Shown: positions 41,893 to 51,400 of the stretch, one piece after another
Numbering within the stretch: the stretch's first letter is position 1
How the letters are laid out: each line of letters begins with the position of its first letter
The notes under the pieces: generated by a model
Database searches by the model: none
Told to the model about the DNA's origin: nothing
Seen by the model: only the letters and a program-made list of their open reading frames with translations
Program-made: the position numbers and the translations under genes
Origin: Bin87 sp963663945
GTDB lineage: Bacteria; Chloroflexota; Dehalococcoidia; Lucifugimonadales; UBA3495
Assembly: GCA_963663945.1 (NCBI GenBank)
Contig: OY760687.1
Location: forward strand, 124,001-188,000
Direction of reading: 5' to 3'
Length of the DNA stretch: 64,000 nucleotides

Positions 41893-42852
41893 TCAGGCGG
41901 CCGGCGACAGCATGGCGTCCACGAACTCGCGGGAATCGAAGGGTGCGATGTCGTCCAGCCCCTCGCCGGTGCCGATGAACAGGATCGGCACGCCCAGCGC
42001 CCGTCGTATCGACAGTACAATCCCGCCCCGCGCGGTGCCGTCCAGCTTGGCCAGGAAGATGCCCGTGCAGCCCACCGCGTCGGTGAACGCCTGCGCCTGC
42101 GTCAGCCCGTTGTGCCCGGTGGTGGCGTCCAGCGTCAGCAGCACCTGGTGCGGCGCCGCCTCGTCCAGCCCGTTGATCACCCGCCGTACCTTGCGGAGTT
42201 CGTCCATCAGGTTCTGCCGCGTGTGCAGTCGTCCCGCCGTGTCCACAATCAGGATGTCCGCGCCCCGGGCCCGCGCCGCCTGCCAGGCGTCATAGGCCAC
42301 CGCGCCCGGGTCCGCGCCGTGCTGGTGGCTGATCACGTCGACGCCCACGCGCTCGCCCAGGATTTCCAACTGCTCCTCGGCGGCGGCCCGGAAGGTGTCG
42401 GCCGCGCCCAGGATGACCTTCTTGCCCGCGCCGGTGAAGTGGTGCGCCAGCTTGGCGATGCTGGTGGTCTTGCCCACCCCATTCACGCCGCACATCAGTA
42501 TCACGTAGGGGGATGCGACGCCATCGTCGTCCAGCCACGCGTCCGGGTTGTCCGATGCCGACAGCTCCGATGCGATCAGTTCCTTGAGCCGGTCAAACGC
42601 CCCTTCTCCGTCCGCAACGCGCCCCGACCGGACCTCGGCCCGCAGCTCGTCCAGCACCGTCATGGTGGTGTCCACTCCGACGTCCGCCGAGATCAGGATC
42701 TCCTCGATCTCGTCCCACACGGAGTCGTCCAACTCCCGGGAGGCGAAAAGGTTGCGGATGCGCCCGAACCAGCTGTCCCGGCTCCGCTTCACCCCGGCGT
42801 CAGTCTGCTCCCGGTTAACCGCATCCCGGTTCCGCTTGAAGATCGAAAACAT
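41893..42852 (-). CDS. ftsY: Signal recognition particle receptor FtsY
   Basis: The 319-residue GTPase has a short N-terminal helix bundle (1-100) and the NG domain: G1 CGVNGVGKTTSIAKLA (about 121-136), VILGAADTFRAAAEEQLE, DILIVDTAGRLHT (G3) and FLAKLDGTARGG (G4). It receives ribosome-SRP complexes at the membrane. The acidic N-terminal A domain of E. coli FtsY is absent, as in many non-proteobacterial forms. The DUF2298 gene follows downstream on the same strand. Confidence 0.94.
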   Translation of the reverse strand: MFSIFKRNRDAVNREQTDAGVKRSRDSWFGRIRNLFASRELDDSVWDEIEEILISADVGVDTTMTVLDELRAEVRSGRVADGEGAFDRLKELIASELSASDNPDAWLDDDGVASPYVILMCGVNGVGKTTSIAKLAHHFTGAGKKVILGAADTFRAAAEEQLEILGERVGVDVISHQHGADPGAVAYDAWQAARARGADILIVDTAGRLHTRQNLMDELRKVRRVINGLDEAAPHQVLLTLDATTGHNGLTQAQAFTDAVGCTGIFLAKLDGTARGGIVLSIRRALGVPILFIGTGEGLDDIAPFDSREFVDAMLSPAA

Positions 42853-42905
42853 AGCGGCGCAAGATTAGCAGCGCCACCGCCCCCGCGCAAGCACGGTGCC
42901 TCACC

Positions 42906-43069
42906 TCACGGGTACTCCCGCTCGTGAATTGTCAGAAGCGGGATTTACGGGATTTCATGATTTGGCAGGATTGGGAGATCTCAATCACAGAACGATTCCA
43001 ATCCTGATAATCCCCAAATCTCAAAAACCTGATCCTGACGTTTCCTCGCCGCAAATTGGGTACGCATGA
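42906..43069. repeat. Palindromic interspersed repeat, copy E
   Basis: Intact copy: outer arms GTCAGAAGCGGGATTTACGG and CTGATCCTGACG, central GGCAGGATTGGGAGAT facing TTCCAATCCTG, and the end CGCAAATTGGGTACGCATGA. It lies upstream of ftsY. Confidence 0.87.
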
Positions 43070-43237
43070 GGGATGCGCCGATCCCGATTAAATCAAAATA
43101 TCCTGTGCATCCCGTTTACCCTGTCTATCCCGGTAAATTTTCGGCCCTGCTATTAAGACGCGTACGCATGAAGCCATGCCCGTTATTGCGAAGCCATTCC
43201 GCCAGGCCGCGTCTGGCGCACCTATCGGCCAAAAACC
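43070..43237. other. Intergenic tail with short pyrimidine-rich repeats
   Basis: After repeat E there is a run of short similar units (tatcctgtgcatcccgttta then ccctgtctatcccgg) and a weak match to the TCATTGCGAGC element (gttattgcgaagccattccg). No gene is supported. Confidence 0.35.
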
Positions 43238-43489
43238 TCACGCTTCGGCTACTGTAACCGTGGCGAGCGTGTCCTTGGCAATGACGGCGTGAGCGTAGGC
43301 AATGCAGGCGCGGATGTCTTCCGGTTCCAATCCGGGGTAGTCGTCCAGCAACTCATCCGAGTCAGCGCCCTGGCTCAACAAGCTGAGGATGAGTTCCACC
43401 GATATTCGCATGTCGCGGATGATCGGTTTCCCTCCAAACACATCAGGGCGGGCCGTGATGCGTTTCAGTAATTCCTGGTTGGCGGGCAT
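43238..43489 (-). CDS. DUF433-family antitoxin-like protein
   Basis: The 83-residue protein shows the DUF433 signature: RITARPDVFGGKPIIRDMRISVE and LLDDYPGLEPEDIRACIAYA, a winged helix-like DNA-binding fold used as antitoxin for PIN-like (DUF5615) toxins. No toxin gene follows on either side; the downstream neighbour is an amidase and the upstream neighbour a repeat. It is thus an orphan antitoxin or a stand-alone regulator. The start has GGAGGACAATC upstream. Confidence 0.8.
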   Translation of the reverse strand: MPANQELLKRITARPDVFGGKPIIRDMRISVELILSLLSQGADSDELLDDYPGLEPEDIRACIAYAHAVIAKDTLATVTVAEA

Positions 43490-43576
43490 GATTGTCCTCC
43501 CCGGCGTTACGGTTTAAGGGTTGAAACGGCCATAACCGGACCTCGCGTATCTGGCATCACGGGTAAATCTCAACGG

Positions 43577-44932
43577 TTATAACGGCGGCGCCTCCCCCAA
43601 CCCCGCTATCCGCTCGCACCATTGCGCCGCGCCCAGCACCCGGCCCTCCTGCGCCCACGGCCCGCCGAACTGCACCGCCATCGGCATGCCCAACTCGCTC
43701 AGGCCAGTGGAGACCACCACCGTGGGCAGGCCGGCCGCAGTCCATGGCACCTGGAACGCCGCATCCCCCGTCGTGTTCAGGTCCCGCGGAGCCGGCGCCG
43801 GTATCGCCGGCGTCATCACTACATCGACCTTGGCGACCATCTCGCTCATGTCGGCGCGGAACTGCCGCCGCAGCCGCTGCGCTTTCAGGTAGGCCGACGT
43901 CGGCATGATCATGCCCATCTCCATGCCAGCCCGTATGCGCGGCCCGTAGTCGACGGCGCGGACGCGGTGGTTGGCCTCGTGGAACCCAGCGCACTCGACG
44001 TTCATCACGATGCGCTGAAAGTTGTGCACCACGGCAAAACTGTCGGGCAGCGGTATCTCCTCGACCTCCGCCCCGGCCTCCGCCAGTTGGTTGGCGATTG
44101 CCTCCGTGTGCGCCCACATCTCCGGCGTGGCATAGTCCTGGTAGTACTGCCGCACCAGCCCGATGCGCGGTGGCCGATCGTACTCCGCCATCTGCGCGAC
44201 GAAGTCGGGCACGGGTTCGCGCAGGCTGCCGGGATCGTTGTCGTCCTCGCCGCTCAGCACGGTCAGCATCAGCGCGGCATCGGCCACCGTGCGGGTCAGG
44301 ATGCCCACGTGATCCAGCGACCAGCTCACCGGAGCCACGCCGTACCGGCTGATCCGCCCGTAGGTCGGCTTCACGCCCACGATGCCGTTGTAGGCCGCCG
44401 GCCGGCACGTCGACCCGCCGGTCTGCGAGCCCAGCGCCGCCGGAACCATCCGCGCCGCCACTGCCGCAGACGACCCGCTGCTGGAACCGCCCGGCGTGTG
44501 CTCCAGGTTCCAGGGGTTGCGCGTTGGCGAGGGGTCGGAGGTCGCAAACTCGGTGGTGACCGCCTTGCCCAGGATGATCCCGCCGCCCGCCTTGATCTTG
44601 GCCACCGAGGTCGCGTCAAAATCCGGCACGAAGTCGGAGTACACCCTGGAGCCGCAGGCGGTGAGCATCCCCTCGGTGTAGAAGATGTCCTTCAGGCCCA
44701 CCGGAACGCCGTGGATCGGACCCAGCGGGTCGCCGCGCTGCACCTCGGCCTCCCGCTGCCGGGCCGCCGATAGCACCGCGTCCCGGTCGATGGTGACCCA
44801 GGCCTGCAGGTCGGCGTCCAGCGCGTCGATGCGCGCCAGCAGCGACTCCGCCAGCGCCACCGGAGACACGGTTCCCTCGCGGATCTGCGCGGCGGCTTCC
44901 GCCACCGAAAGCTCGTGAAGTTCAGGCATCAT
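43577..44932 (-). CDS. Amidase-signature enzyme
   Basis: The 451-residue enzyme has the amidase signature with the Ser-cisSer-Lys triad: K81 in GVPVGLKDIFYTEG, the cis-Ser in TPGGSSSGSSAA (about 150), and nucleophile S174 in GSQTGGSTCRPA. GatA shares the fold, but the divergent C-terminus and the lack of gatB suggest a stand-alone amidase acting on small amides. No signal peptide. A 59-residue gene lies upstream on the same strand and may encode a small partner. The start is ATG at 44932 or three bases further in. Confidence 0.87.
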   Translation of the reverse strand: MMPELHELSVAEAAAQIREGTVSPVALAESLLARIDALDADLQAWVTIDRDAVLSAARQREAEVQRGDPLGPIHGVPVGLKDIFYTEGMLTACGSRVYSDFVPDFDATSVAKIKAGGGIILGKAVTTEFATSDPSPTRNPWNLEHTPGGSSSGSSAAVAARMVPAALGSQTGGSTCRPAAYNGIVGVKPTYGRISRYGVAPVSWSLDHVGILTRTVADAALMLTVLSGEDDNDPGSLREPVPDFVAQMAEYDRPPRIGLVRQYYQDYATPEMWAHTEAIANQLAEAGAEVEEIPLPDSFAVVHNFQRIVMNVECAGFHEANHRVRAVDYGPRIRAGMEMGMIMPTSAYLKAQRLRRQFRADMSEMVAKVDVVMTPAIPAPAPRDLNTTGDAAFQVPWTAAGLPTVVVSTGLSELGMPMAVQFGGPWAQEGRVLGAAQWCERIAGLGEAPPL

Positions 44933-45004
44933 TCAACCTCGTGGTTGCGGCAAGGATGCCGCAGGTGCTTCGCCGTTCGCAGGTACGGTCTACGGATCAA
45001 GCGG

Positions 45005-45032
45005 TGATTGCGAGCGCAGCGCGGCAATCTCG
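45005..45032. repeat. TCATTGCGAGC-type repeat, copy 4 (partial)
   Basis: GTGATTGCGAGCGCAGCGCG followed by GCAATCTCG matches one arm of the repeat family; the other arm is absent. Confidence 0.5.
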
Positions 45033-45068
45033 TTCGTTCGCCGGTATGGGCTAGGGCCCGGGCTACGG

Positions 45069-45248
45069 TTACTCCTGGTTCAGCGGCTCCAGGTCTGGAT
45101 GCACTTCGGCGCCCTCGACGGCGTGGACCTGCTCCGCCGCAGTTCGCAGGTACGATTCCAGCTCCACCGCGCGGTCCTCGCCAAATTGGGCCACCGCCCT
45201 GCGGCGCAGCTCCTGGTAGATCCGCTCCAAGTCGTTGCTCTGGCTCAT
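45069..45248 (-). CDS. Small charged protein upstream of the amidase gene
   Basis: This 59-residue protein reads MSQSNDLERIYQELRRRAVA, then QFGEDRAVELESYLRTAAEQ and a short acidic end EPLNQE. It is highly charged and helical. TGAGGTG lies upstream of the ATG at suitable spacing. The gene precedes the amidase by 136 bases on the same strand. Small GatC- or AtzG-like partners often accompany amidases; this one has the right size and position but no recognised motif. Confidence 0.5.
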   Translation of the reverse strand: MSQSNDLERIYQELRRRAVAQFGEDRAVELESYLRTAAEQVHAVEGAEVHPDLEPLNQE

Positions 45249-45331
45249 GTTGCTGACACCTCAGGACGGGTGAGTGTAATGGCTTGCAAGATACCCCGCC
45301 GGCGCGTGACCGTCCAGAGCCGGTCCAGTCT

Positions 45332-45456
45332 CACGCGTGCCCACATTCGTAAATCGTCAGAAGCAGGATTTTCAAGATCTGGGGATTCTCAGGATCGGGA
45401 CCGTTCCGTGATGGAGATCTCCCAATCCTGTCCAATCATAAAATCCCGCAAAGCCT
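45332..45456. repeat. Palindromic interspersed repeat, copy F, left part
   Basis: The repeat runs from CACGCGTGCCCAC through GTCAGAAGCAGGATTTTC and the centre to AAATCCCGCAAAGCCT, where an IS110 element begins. The rest of the repeat continues at 46604 after the element. Confidence 0.85.
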
Positions 45457-45479
45457 TGTATCTTGAAGGAGCCAACGAC

Positions 45480-45650
45480 GCGGCAGACCGTTAATCCTGG
45501 GGCTCGCTGTGCGAAGCCGTGAATCAGCAAGGTCGCCGCGTCGTTCACCCTTGGCTAACCCGAACAGTTGTGAGGGGCTGACTGACCAGACCCCGTATTG
45601 CAAGGCCTGGTAGTCCGGGAATGGCCGGCTACGCCAAACCAAGGGTACCG
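45480..45650 (+). ncRNA. Candidate IS110 bridge RNA
   Basis: The non-coding leader contains four short segments in the order known for bridge RNAs. CCGTTAATCCTG (45488-45499) matches the left half of the target plus core in intact repeats, CCGTAAATCCTG, 11 of 12. GAATCAG (45521-45527) is the reverse complement of the right target half CTGATTC, 7 of 7. ACAGTTG (45564-45570) equals the element's right end just before the core. CAAG (45601-45604) is complementary to CTTG at the core and left end. Spacing between paired guides is about 33 and 37 bases. No folding was run. Confidence 0.6.
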
Positions 45651-45665
45651 GGAGTGTAAAACATC

Positions 45666-46580
45666 ATGACCACTGGGACAATGACCATCATCGGCGTTGA
45701 CGTGTCCAAAGCCTGCCTGGATTGTTGAGCGTTTCCGGCAGATCGGTCCTGGCGTGTGGAGTACACCGACGCCAGTCTGCGCGAGTTGGTGGCGGAGCTG
45801 ATCCCGCTGGAGTCGCAGCGGGTCATCGTGGAGGCCACCGATCGTAGAGGCCACTGGGGGATTGGAAACCCGGCTGGTGGCGGAGTTGGGCGCCGCCGGA
45901 CTGCCCGCAGTGGTGGTCAATCCCTGCCAGGTGCGGGAGTTCGCTCGGGCTACGGGACGGCTGGCCAAGACGGACCGACTGGACGCCCAGGCACTGGCCC
46001 AGTTCGGTGCCGTCAGTTGGTCGCCATGCAGACCCAGGAGCGCAACCGGCGGCGGCAGGTGTCGTCGGAAATGGTGGTCGCCCAAATCGATGACCACCTG
46101 GCGCTGCTGGACCTGGCGCTGCTGGGAAGGTAGGTGGCCCAACTGGACCAGGATATCGCCGCACTGCTGCAAGACCACGCCCCCTGGCAAACCCGAGCCA
46201 AACTGCTGCGCTCCATCCCCGGCGTGGGGCCGGTCCTGGTCTCCACACTGATCGTCCATCTGCCCGAGCTGGGACACGCCAGCCCCAAGGCAATCGCCGC
46301 CCTGGCGGGCGTTGCTCCCTGCAACCGGGACAGCGGGCAATGGCGCGGCTAACGCTCGGTGTGGGGCGGCCGACGCCAGTTGCGGGCCGCCTTGTATATG
46401 GCAACCCTGGCGGCCACCCGATGCAACCCAGCCATCCGAGGCTGTTATGAGCGGCTGCTGGCCGCCGGCAAGGCCAGGAAGGTAGCCCTCACCGCCTGTA
46501 TGCGCAAACTGCTCACCCTCTGCAACGCCATCATCAAATCCAACACCCCCTGGCAAAACCCTGTTGCCGCCACCGCCTGA
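45666..46580 (+). pseudogene. IS110-family recombinase (DEDD-Tnp), decayed
   Basis: The gene starts MTTGTMTIIGVDVSKACLD and then hits a stop at codon 21. The rest is spread over several frames: VEYTDASLRELVAELIP, LETRLVAELGAAGLPAVVV with ATGRLAKTDRLDAQALAQFG, then a stop after DLALLGR, and the C-terminal serine-containing Transposase_20 part IPGVGPVLVSTLIVHLPELG with a further stop after DSGQWRG. The RuvC-like DEDD and the C-terminal domain are both recognisable but cannot be made as one protein, so this copy is dead unless helped by another. Confidence 0.87.
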
Positions 46581-46603
46581 CCCCTTGACCTTCCAGACAG
46601 TTG

Positions 46604-46639
46604 CTGATTCTGAAGATTCGCGAAACTGGAGACGCATGA
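46604..46639. repeat. Palindromic interspersed repeat, copy F, right part
   Basis: CTGATTCTGAAG followed by GCGAAACTGGAGACGCATGA is the end of the repeat split by the IS110 element. Confidence 0.8.
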
Positions 46640-46728
46640 GATGGCGCGTCATCATGCGTGCCGGAGCCGTCGGAAACGGCGGTGTCGCTATGTTACGATG
46701 CCCGAAAATCCGCTGCAGGAGTACCATC

Positions 46729-47823
46729 ATGGCCGACAAGATTCGCCTGGGCATCATCGGCGCCAACATCCACCGAGGGTGGGCAGTGCGCTCGCACCTG
46801 CCCGCCGTGGTCGCCAGCCCCGAGTTTGAGCTCACCGCCGTCTGCACCACCCGCATGGAGAGCGCCGAGGAGTCGCGCCAGATGTTCGGTGCCCGCCTGG
46901 CGTTCGACGATTATCACACCATGCTGGCCCACCCCGAAATCGACGCCGTGGCCGTCAGCCTGCGGGTGCCCAACCACTACGATCCCACCGTGGCGGCCAT
47001 CAACGCCGGCAAGCACGTTTATGTCGAATGGCCGCTGGGCCGGACCACGGAGGAGGCCCAGGAGATGGCCGATCTGGCGCGGGCCGCGGGCGTGCGCAAC
47101 ATGGTCGGCCTGCAGGCCCGGGCCAACCCGGCGCTGCTGTACCTGCGGGACCTGGTCGCCGAGGGCTACGTGGGTGAGGTGATGTCCTGCCACGTCCGCC
47201 GCATCTCCGGAGGCTCCCTGACGCGCCAGTCGGACCGGACGTGGCAGCGCGACCGGGAGCTGGGCGCGCACACCCTGACGATCACCTTCGGTCACACCAT
47301 CGACGTCCTGCGAATGGTGGTGGGCGATTTCAGCCATGTGTCCACGGTGGTCAGCACCCAGGCCAACCAGTGGTTCGAGTCGGATACCAATCAGATGGTG
47401 GACGTTACGTCGCCGGACAACGTGCTGGTCAGCGGCCGCCTGGTGAATGGCGCGGTGGCTTCCGCCCACGTCGCCAGCAATCCGTGGGTGGACAGCGGCT
47501 ACCTGATGGAGATCCACGGCCGGGAGGGCACGCTGGTGGCCAGCTCAGACGATACGCCCAACCACGAGGGAGTGACGCTCCAGGGCTCCCAGGGGAGCAA
47601 CCCGCTGGAAGAGCTCGTCGTACCGCCGCAATACACTTTCGTGCTGGAGGGCATGCCCCACGGCGCGCCGTACTGCGTCGGCCAGATGTACTACCAGTTC
47701 GGCGAGGCCATCCGCAACGGAACCGACAGCCAGCCCGATTTCGACGAAGCAGTACGGCTGCACCGCCTCATCGACGGCATCCAGGCGGCGTCTGACACCG
47801 GGCGGGAGGTGGCCTTCGAGTAA
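46729..47823 (+). CDS. Gfo/Idh/MocA-family oxidoreductase
   Basis: The 364-residue enzyme has an N-terminal NAD(P)-binding Rossmann domain (IRLGIIGANIHRGW; AVSLRVPNHYDPTV; KHVYVEWPLGRTTEEA) and a C-terminal alpha/beta domain with the RELGAHTLTITFGHTIDVLR segment that carries the catalytic His region. The family oxidises or reduces sugars and inositols; bile-pigment and other substrates also occur. The ATG at 46729 has CAGGAG upstream and starts the Rossmann fold, unlike the longer open frame that runs through the IS110 end. Confidence 0.87.
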   Translation: MADKIRLGIIGANIHRGWAVRSHLPAVVASPEFELTAVCTTRMESAEESRQMFGARLAFDDYHTMLAHPEIDAVAVSLRVPNHYDPTVAAINAGKHVYVEWPLGRTTEEAQEMADLARAAGVRNMVGLQARANPALLYLRDLVAEGYVGEVMSCHVRRISGGSLTRQSDRTWQRDRELGAHTLTITFGHTIDVLRMVVGDFSHVSTVVSTQANQWFESDTNQMVDVTSPDNVLVSGRLVNGAVASAHVASNPWVDSGYLMEIHGREGTLVASSDDTPNHEGVTLQGSQGSNPLEELVVPPQYTFVLEGMPHGAPYCVGQMYYQFGEAIRNGTDSQPDFDEAVRLHRLIDGIQAASDTGREVAFE

Positions 47824-47909
47824 GGGCGGCTGCCGCTCCGGGTGGTAGATCACGCGCAACTCCGGACCGGCAACTCCCGAAGCGCCCTCCGCGGCCGGCC
47901 GGACAACAC

Positions 47910-48401
47910 CTATCGGGAAAGCTCGGATATTGCCGTATCCAGCAGCATCCGGGGGTAGTCCTCGAAATTGTCACGGGTAAGCGGGAGGTAGATGTGAGGC
48001 TGCGCCGGATTGCCCTCCAGAACCTCGCCGTTGGGGCGTATCGTATGACCGACGGTCCATTGGAACCGGGCGACTGGTCTGCCGGTGAATGGAAAACGCA
48101 GGACCTCGTCGCCTTCCCAAGTGTTGCTGAACCCGCCGGTGGGCATCCCGATGAAGACCGCCAGGTCATTGTCCACCAGCATCGCCACGAATTGGTCCAG
48201 GTGAGAACCTCCAAAGACTGCTCCGTTGATGATGGCGATATCGCCGGTGAAGTGCACCGAAGCCGGCTGCAGGATGCCGTCGGAATCCTTGGGCAGATGC
48301 GCGAGTTTGAAGGGCACGGGTGGCGTGTATTCGTCGCGGGGACGGATCGCCTCCCGCGTGTCGGAATGCGATTTGGGACTATCTCCCAAAGATATCGACA
48401 C
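47910..48401 (-). pseudogene. Partial S41-type peptidase (C-terminal part only)
   Basis: The 163-residue frame resembles the C-terminal half of tail-specific (S41) proteases: GDIAIINGAVFGGSHLDQFV, then NDLAVFIGMPTGGFSNTWEG, and ILEGNPAQPHIYLPLTRD-like end. The signal peptide, PDZ domain and N-terminal catalytic-domain half are missing, and the usual catalytic Ser position is not clear (GGSHLDQF). It lies next to the giant LRR gene, with 40 bases between. It is probably a fragment, though a short functional protein cannot be ruled out. Confidence 0.5.
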
Positions 48402-48441
48402 GCAGGAGGCATTGCACCGGGTTCCTCGATTTGTCTGCGCG

Positions 48442-51400
48442 CTAGCAGCCGGGCAAACCCAGATCAGATAGGTCGTTCACGGCCACATTGCTCAGATTGG
48501 CGGGTATGCATCCTGAAAATTGGTTGGTGCCTGCAAGACGCAAGTCGACGAGCTTGGTCAGATTGCTCAGCGATGGGGGTATCTGGCCGCTCAGCCGGTT
48601 GTCGTAGAGCCGCAGCTGTTCCATTTCGACCAGGTTGCCAAGCGATGGCGGTATCGACCCAGTTAATTCGTTGCCGCGAAGGTTTAGGTTCCTAAGTTGA
48701 GATAGGCTACCCACCCAAGTTGGTATGCTGCCAGTCAGACCGTTGCGCCAAAGAGAAAACTCCTGCAAGTTGGACAGATTGCTTAGCTGCGAGGGTATTT
48801 CTCCGGTCAGCTGGGTACCGCCCAAGTTTAGATACTCCAAGTTGGATAGGTTGCCCAGCCAAGTAGGAATTGTACCAGTAAGGGAGTTTTCATTGACATC
48901 CAAATGCTTCAAATTGGCGAGGTCGCCCAACTGGGAAGGCATAGGCCCGGTTAGCCGATTATCGTCAAGGGTCAGGCGCTCCAAACCGCGAAGATTGCCT
49001 AGCGTGGTTGGTATCGATCCAGAGAGTTCGTTGTCGTTGAGCCACAACCGAGTCAAATTGGACAGGTTGCCCAGCTGGGAGGGAATCGATCCACTCAACT
49101 GATTCCTGGAGAGGCCCAGCGATTCCAGGTTGGAGAGATTGCCCAGTTGCGATGGTATGTTTCCAGTTAGCCCGCTTCCCTCAGTACCCGCGTTTCTCCA
49201 TATTTGGAGGGAGGTCAGATTAGAGAGATTACCCAGCGAAGTTGGGATCGATCCCTCAAAATTATTGGCGCCCAGACTCAGCACTTCCAAATTGGACAGG
49301 TTGCCTAAACTGGAAGGGATCGGCCCGCTCAACTGGTTCCTAAACAGCCTCAAATAAGTCAACTCGGAAAGATTGCCCAGGGACGACGGTATCGTCCCTG
49401 TCATCTGATTATCCGCAAGATCCAGTCCGGTGACCCGACCACTGGCGGGATCCACATTCACCCCGTGCCACTGGCGCATGGGCTGATCGCTCAGCCAGTT
49501 GGTGTTATCGGTCCAGTTCGCCCCACCTGTCGCGTTGTACAACGTCACCAGCGCCGCCCTGTCCGCCTCGGGGGTACCGGACGCCGCCGAGCAGTCAGGC
49601 AACCCCAGGTCAGCCAGGTCGTTCTCGTCCACATTGCTCAGACCGGCAGGTATGCACCCCTCAAACTGGTTGGTACCCGCAATCCGCAGAATGGTGAGCT
49701 TGGTCAGGTTGCTCAGCGTCGCGGGTATCTGACCCGTCAGCTGGTTATTCTTGATGTCGAGCTTGGTCAAATTGACCAAATTGCCCAGTGAGGCAGGTAT
49801 CGGCCCAGTCAGCTCATTGTCGTCCAGATCAAGCTCGGTGAGATTGACCAGATTCCCCAGCTGAGACGGTATTGGACCCGTCAACTGGGTGGCGTCGAAG
49901 TTGAGCCGCGTAAGATTAGTCAGGTTACCCAACTGAGACGGTATCGTCCCGCCCAGCGGGTTGCTGTTGAGGTTCAAATACTCCAAGTTGGTGAGGCTGC
50001 CGAGCCAGGACGGCAATGGTCCGGTCAACTCGTTACCCCACAGACTCAGGTCGGTCAGGTTGGAAAGGTTGCCCAACCGGGACGGGATCCCCCCAGTCAA
50101 CCCGTTGCCACCCAGATTGAGGCGTGTCAGGTTGGAAAGGTTGCCCAACCCCGACGGGATCGTCCCAGTCAACCCGTTGCCACCCAGATTGAGGCGTGTC
50201 AGGTTGGAAAGGTTGCCCAACCCCGACGGGATCGTCCCAGTCAACCCGTTGCCACCCAGATTGAGGCGTGTCAGGTTGGAAAGGTTGCCCAACCCCGACG
50301 GGATCGTCCCAGTCAACCCGTTGCGACTGAGAGCCAGCTGCCGCAGGTTGGAAAGGTTGCCCAGTTCAGGTGGTATCGAGCCGTCCAACTGGTTGCCGTA
50401 GAGTTCCAAACGTTGCAAATTAGACAGATCGCCCAATCGCGATGGGATCTCTCCATCCAGTCGGTTGGCCTGCAGGTGTAGGCGGGTCAAGTTGGAGAGG
50501 TTACCCAAAGAGTCCGGGATCTGCCCACGCAACTCGTTGCCAGTGAGATGGATCACCTCCAGGTTAGTCAGGTCGCCCAACCAGTCGGGCACAGATCCTG
50601 TTAACTGGTTTTCGAAAAAGTACATGTGGGTCAGGTTAGAGAGGTTGCTCAATGAGGCCGGCAATGGTCCGGCAGTAAACGAGTTCCCTCCCAAACTTAT
50701 ACGCTCCAGATTGGAGAGGTCACCCAACCAAGCCGGGATTGGCCCCGTCAACTCATTCCGCCACATGTACATAATCGTCAAATTGGAGAGGCGGCTCAGA
50801 GAAGACGGTATCGGCCCACGCAATTGGTTGCCGCCAAGGTTAAGCACTTCCAGATTGGAGAGGTTGCCCAGCTGGGAGGGAATCGACCCACTCAACTGAT
50901 TCCCGGAGAGGCCCAGCGATTCTAGGTTAGAGAGATTACCCAGTTGCGATGGTATGCTTCCAGTTAGTCCGGTTCCCTCAGTACCCTCGTATCTCCAGAT
51001 ATTGAGATGGGTCAGGTTAGAGAGATTACCCAGCGAAGTTGGGATCGATCCCTCAAAATTATTGCCCCCCAGGCTCAGCACTTCCAAGTTGGAGAGGTCG
51101 CCCAGACTTGAAGGGATTTCACCGCGCAACTGGTTGGTGTGAAGCCTTAATATGGTCAGGTCAGAGAGATTGCCCAGTATGACCGGCAGCATTCCGGTTA
51201 GTTGGCTCTCACTGAGATCGAGTTCGGTGACCCTGCCGTTTGCGTCCGTGGTCACCCCGTGCCACTCCCCGATTGGCCCGGTGCTCAACCAGTTTGTGTT
51301 GTCGGTCCAGTTCGCACCGCCCGTCGCGTTGTACAACGCCACCAGAGCCGCTCTGTCCGCGTCGGGGGTGCCGGGCGCCGCCGAGCAGTCGGGCATGGGG

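Larger units (their letters stand above)
45457..46603 (+). mobile_element. IS110-family element inserted in palindromic repeat F
   Basis: The element spans 1147 bases between two CT dinucleotides (45455-45456 and 46604-46605), the core type known for IS110-group elements. It has 209 bases of non-coding leader, a decayed recombinase gene and about 23 bases after its stop. A long leader before the gene and almost nothing after it is the IS110-group (not IS1111-group) layout, where the bridge RNA is encoded upstream. The repeat that it splits reads on normally on both sides, so both ends are exact. Confidence 0.88.

Noticed and set aside
45756..46580. An intact IS110 transposase
   Set aside because: The recognisable parts lie in several frames with at least three stops.
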